A stretch of DNA of 22,098 nt from Guillardia theta CCMP2712 (taxonomy: Eukaryota; Cryptophyceae; Pyrenomonadales; Geminigeraceae), in NCBI RefSeq assembly GCF_000315625.1, contig NW_005434499.1:9447-31544 (forward strand), given 5' to 3'. Below the pieces are notes generated by a model. That model was given only the letters and a program-made list of their open reading frames with translations, made no database searches and was not told the origin of the DNA. A program made the translations under genes and the position numbers. Shown here in pieces: positions 18,480 to 22,098 of this stretch. Each line of letters starts with the position of its first letter. Positions within the stretch are counted from its first letter, which is position 1.

Positions 18480-19480
18480 ATCTTGACAGTGAACCCGCTA
18501 CAACTTGCAGGCTCAGACGGCGGCGGTGACTCTCTCAGGCATTCCGAAGTTCAGGCTGCCAGCTCCGAAATCGGAAGTTCCGCTCACTGTCCGATCAGTG
18601 CTGCTGAGATGCCAGGGGCTGCTTCTGAAGGGCGGTGGGCGCCGTCGGACCGTCACAGCCTCGGAGTCAGTCGCACTGGCCGCCGGGCAGTGCCATGGTG
18701 ATCTGAACTCGGCCTGGCAGGGCCGTACGGTACTCATTGGCGTGAAGCCCGGGAATCACTGATACCGTGCCGTACGGTCCGTAGTCAGTATTAGTAGCCG
18801 GGTGCCCGGCCCGGGCCCGGACTGAGTCGGAGTGAATGTATCGGTATCACTGTTGAACTTGCCCCTCCCCCGGAAGTAAACCTTTCCACTTCCGTTTGGG
18901 GCGGGGGGACAGCAGCCGAGTCGACCGTACAGTACGGTCGGCAGGGTGAGGTTTGATACCGGGGTGCCAGACCGGGGCCCGTTCCGAAGTTCACTTGAAG
19001 GGGCTGCCGCAGTGCCAGTCACGGTGAATGGTCAGGAATATCCGATGTATATATACCCAGACTCTGGGTCTTTGCCAAGTTGTGTGCCGCAGTGCGTCGA
19101 CTGTGCCGACAGTGACGGTGGCACCGTCCCGGCGTTCTGATCGGATCAGTTGCGAAGCCTTCCACTGCTCAGTGTTGTTTGAGTCAAGAGCTGAGCCTGA
19201 GGCCCCCCACACGGCCGCGGCCGAGTCGGAGTGGAACAATCAACTGGATCGGAGGCTTCCGGCTAAAGTCTTTACTCAAAGTTAAGTTAAAAATCAGTAC
19301 GAGGACAATCAGGAGAGTCGAGGAGGCTTCCGGCTATGGCAGCACTAGAGTAGTAGTAGTAATATGGCAGTACTAGAGTTAAGTTAAAAAATAGACTAGT
19401 AATATCTCCGAGATACACGGACCATCCCGGTCCGATCCGGTCGAGTTGACTGAAGTTAACGGCACAGCAGTATTTCGGAA
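18480..19480. repeat. GC-rich repeat island 2, related to island 1
   Basis: It shares recurring words with 2690-3600: GTACGGT/ACCGTAC (18722, 18769, 18925-18940), GATCGGATC (19140) and GAGTC/GACTC. CCGAAGTTC/GGAAGTTC appears at 18544, 18571 and 18984, as in island 1 at 3577. It contains a perfect palindrome, CGACCGTAC-a-GTACGGTCG, at 18922-18940. Near 19260-19390 a gaggcttccggct word and a ggcagtactagagt(t)aagtta word are each repeated. No credible protein frame was found. Confidence 0.5.
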
Positions 19481-20033
19481 CTGATCAAGAGGCCAGGGTC
19501 AATTGAATGCTCGGAGCTCCGAAAAAATAACCTAGTAACTTCAAATCAAATGCAAGGATTTGAAACATTTCCACAGTTCTCCCCAAGTCCAGAAACGGGT
19601 TTGACTGTCTTCACACAGTCGGAGTCGATCCCACCACCCCTACCTAATACTGCCACCACCCCACCACAGGACTAGATTAGTCTGCCAACTCAATTACGAC
19701 GCCCCCTTGCCCAACTAGTAACCCCCTCTTGTTCCTCCTCTCCCTCCTTCCCACCACCTTCCTCTTCCCTCGCTCGCTCAATCGCTTCCTTCCTCCTTCC
19801 TCCTTCCTCCTTCCTCCTTCCTCCTTCCTCCTCCCTCCTCCTTCCTCCCTCCTCCCTCCTCCCTCCTCCCTCCTCCCTCCTCCCTCCTTCCTCCTTCCTC
19901 CTTCCTTCCTCCTTCCTCCTTCCTCCTTCCTCTTTCCTTCACCCCCTTCCTTCCTCTCTCTCTCTTTCCTTCGCACTTCCTCTCACCCTCCATTCTCTTT
20001 GCCTCCCTGTCCTCCTTTCTTCTTCAGCCACCA
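19481..20033. repeat. Intergenic region with long homopyrimidine tract
   Basis: 19481-19720 is unremarkable apart from CCACCACCCC words. From about 19730 to 20030 the + strand is almost pure pyrimidine, built on TTCCTCC and CTCCCTC heptamers (densest at 19786-19935). It ends in an acceptor-like ttcttcttcag at 20020-20030. Open frames in it are low-complexity. Confidence 0.75.
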
Positions 20034-20414
20034 ATGAGCAGCTTTCGCCCTCGGGAATGCTTGGGGTTCGTGTGGACTTACTTCTCCTTGTTCTTGAATA
20101 TTCTCCTTGACATGATGCTCAACGTCATGGACGACGATCAGTCGCAACCTTGTCCTAATCCGTCCCCCGAGGCCGAGGCCCGAAGTTCCAGGAGAGTACA
20201 AAAACTCCTGCAACCTTCCTTTGGAGAAACTTTCAAGGTTCCGAGACCGTCCCAGATGAAGAAGCGTCCTGCCCGCCTCCCACCTCAGAAACAACCCACT
20301 CACCTTGTGCATCAGAAACAACCTTCTGCCCACCACCTCGTACAACAGAAAAACATATTCTTGTGTAAGTGGGTCGATCGCCTTATTTCGATTATTCATA
20401 ACATGTTGACATGA
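20034..20414 (+). CDS. Hypothetical small protein (weak)
   Basis: This is a 126-codon frame from an ATG four bases after an acceptor-like site (ttcttcttcag, ending 20030). The predicted product has one hydrophobic segment (FVWTYFSLFLNILLDMMLNV, residues 12-31), then a polar region with a Gln/His/Pro repeat (PPQKQPTHLVHQKQPSAHH). A donor-like gtaagt at 20365 suggests the frame may be an exon that stops there. A 138-codon frame also runs antisense (20399-19983), so strand is uncertain. No family is recognised. The composition is less biased than the flanking tracts, which is the only reason to list it. Confidence 0.28.
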   Translation: MSSFRPRECLGFVWTYFSLFLNILLDMMLNVMDDDQSQPCPNPSPEAEARSSRRVQKLLQPSFGETFKVPRPSQMKKRPARLPPQKQPTHLVHQKQPSAHHLVQQKNIFLCKWVDRLISIIHNMLT

Positions 20415-20631
20415 TCAATGAGGATCTTTGTGCCTGGAAATTTGTATATCAGTGGGAATACCTGAACAGAAGTTACCTAATTTCGCGCTGGTTGCAAAAA
20501 TGGGAGGATGCAAGGATTTGTCAACGATGAAGCCAGGAGTTGAAATGTGTTGATGAACAGCTTTCGGTTGAAGTTCTTGTGAAGGACACGAATTGAGATC
20601 ATCATGCAAGAACGAGACCTGCTGCTCTTCT

Positions 20632-20676
20632 CAGCACTCTCAGCACTCTCAGCACTCTCAGCACTCTCAGCACTCT
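20632..20676. repeat. 9-bp CAGCACTCT tandem repeat, five copies
   Basis: Five exact copies, then a partial copy. On the minus strand it encodes a Ser-Ala-Glu run in a frame with no other support. Confidence 0.95.
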
Positions 20677-21109
20677 CAGCTCCCAGGACTCTCAACCTCG
20701 ATGCCTCGATGCCTGCACCAAGTTCCTGGTAAACAAAACAAGGGGAGGGCTGGCACGTAAGATGCTGCGAGCAGGGACGAGAACATATGCTTGGGTCGTA
20801 TGAACGTTGTAATATACCGTAATTTTACATGCCTGCTTGTTTGCAATTATCATCAGGTCTGAGAGCTCCACTCAGCTGTCACACCCCAAGAACTTGCCCT
20901 GGAATTTCTCTACTAAGAGGAAAGCAGTGTGACAGGAGGAGGTCTATCTCTCTTTATTCTCACACAACAAAGCAAACAAACCAACACACACTGGAGTGGC
21001 ACAAGTAGACGTGGCCCACGCACGAAAGGGGAAGATGACCACCTGGTTCTGACGAGGATGATTCTTTTATACCTTCGAGGAAGAAGACTGGAGTACCCGT
21101 CTCTTGGCT

Positions 21110-21690
21110 GGAGAAAGTAGGGGTGTTCTCTCCTTGGAAAATGACAAGCTTTCCTCCTTAGATGTTGAATATCCCGTCAGCCCTTCGAGAGGAAACCGAG
21201 ACAGCCAACTGTCCTTTCTTTTCAGTAAACCTTTGTCTGATTCGGACTCGGTTCCTATGAGCTCTGACACGCTCTTCTCTGCGCTTTCTCGCATCTGACA
21301 GGCTCCACTCAGCCTGACCTCCTCGAGGTCAAGATAACCTACCGACAAAGCCTTAGAAGCTTGTTGTCAGAGCTAATAGGAACCGAGCCCGAGTCAGACA
21401 AAGGCTTACTGAACAAGAAAGGACAGTTGGCTGTGTCGTACTCGTGTTCGAAACTGACTTCTCCTGGATGACCCAGGATACTCTATTTCAGTGTGAATCT
21501 TGTGCTGAAAAGGACCCCTCTGAGGTTTTTGTACCAGGAACCGTTCACCCGTGGTGGCTTACAAGCTGAAGAGGACGGGGTTCTCTTCCCTACTGCGAGC
21601 GAGCAAGGTTTCCTCTCGAAGTGCTGATGGCATCACGGTTCAACATCCAAGGAGGGAAGCATGTCAACTTCTAAGCAGAGGACACCCCTG
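21110..21690. repeat. Degenerate foldback (long inverted repeat) element
   Basis: The inner arms 21201-21268 and 21366-21434 are inverted copies at roughly 93% identity by eye, around a 97-bp loop. Directly outside, 21143-21197 is an inverted, more diverged copy of 21607-21665, and taggggtgttctc (21118-21130) pairs with the stretch around 21678-21689. The right arm carries about 170 bp (21435-21606) with no partner on the left. This fits a foldback transposon or an old inverted duplication. Confidence 0.7.
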
Positions 21691-21778
21691 CTTCCTTCAG
21701 CAAGGAGCACTACCCCTAGTCCTTCCCTGAGTCACCAAGCCTTAATCATCAGGATCAGCCTCTTCAGCTAGGTCTGCA

Positions 21779-22018
21779 ACCGGTAACAGCCACGAGGGCT
21801 ACTGGACCTCTGGAGTACAACCCCTGTGGGGCGACAGTGTGCCAAGTACGGGTGGTATCTCCTTTACTGGTACGGAGATGAACCTTTATAGAAGGATCGT
21901 CAACAACTGCTGAGGTGGTCTGTCCTTTCCCTTGCTGTGTGTGCTCGTGTTATCTGAATATCAAGGCTAAGCCTAGCCTTGAGTGCTAACCTCCCGTACA
22001 AGGTGAGGTTTCAGCACT
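21779..22018. other. Run of short hairpins (possible structured RNA)
   Basis: Successive stem-loops: CCCC-tgt-GGGG (21821-21831), ATCTCC/GGAGAT with an 11-nt loop (21857-21879), CAAGGCTA-agcc-TAGCCTTG (21962-21981), and AGTGCTAACCTC (21982-21993) with GAGGTTTCAGCACT (22005-22018), a 12-bp stem with a small bulge. It has no resemblance to an RNA family I know. Confidence 0.35.
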
Positions 22019-22062
22019 ACAGATACTGCTTCGACTCCACTCTATCGCGCCTGCTCCGTCCT

Positions 22063-22098
22063 TTCCTCCTCCTCCTCCTCCTCCTCCTCCTCCTCCTC
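22063..22098. repeat. (CTC)n microsatellite at the right edge
   Basis: At least a dozen CTC/TCC triplets running off the window. Confidence 0.95.

Larger units (their letters stand above)
20415..22098. other. Right-hand repeat-rich region without a recognised gene
   Basis: Contains a 9-bp repeat, a large degenerate inverted repeat (21110-21690), a chain of hairpins (21779-22018) and a terminal (CTC)n run. 20690-21100 is unique sequence with no convincing exon. Confidence 0.5.

Noticed and set aside
21067-21348. 93-codon minus-strand frame in the foldback element
   Set aside because: It spans an inverted-repeat arm and loop, with no family resemblance and no splice or start context.

Overview
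The window is nuclear DNA of an intron-rich eukaryotic alga, not a prokaryote. Most genes are split by GT-AG introns, many 48-60 nt long, and the intron phases rejoin conserved protein motifs exactly. An IspD with an N-terminal signal peptide ending at Ala-Phe, then a Ser-rich stretch, points to a complex secondary plastid. With the moderate-to-high GC and the very long pyrimidine tracts in introns, a cryptophyte such as Guillardia is my best guess; this is inference and is not shown by the sequence alone.

Layout. 105-838 (-): first exon of a zinc-finger/CCCH protein running into a SAM-methyltransferase motif, cut by the left edge. 1589-2258 (-): small two-exon RWP-RK transcription factor. 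2259-4597: no gene; a very GC-rich repeat island flanked by segments with opposite G/C strand bias. 4598-6010 (+): intronless double universal-stress-protein gene. 6370-7918 (-): seven-exon RluA-type pseudouridine synthase with a mitochondrial-like presequence. 7919-8836: divergent promoter region with repeats. 8837-11921 (+): twelve-exon serine palmitoyltransferase subunit LCB1. 12194-14032 (-): six-exon plastid-targeted IspD of the MEP isoprenoid pathway. 14100-15379 (+): five-exon unknown protein with its own signal peptide, head to head with ispD. 15384-15678 and 16081-16200: minisatellites. 16497-18309 (+): five-exon Nramp metal transporter. 18310-22098: mostly repeats, comprising a second GC island related to the first, polypyrimidine DNA, one weak ORF, a degenerate foldback element and a run of hairpins.

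The genes do not form one pathway. They cover RNA modification, sphingolipid synthesis (ER), isoprenoid precursors (plastid), metal transport and regulation. What links them is structure: CTGCTC and GAG/CTC microsatellites fill introns, always pyrimidine-rich on the transcribed sense strand, and in the ispD/unknown gene pair trinucleotide repeats have become the signal peptides themselves. All exon joins were made by eye from splice signals, phase and family motifs; no transcript evidence was available.
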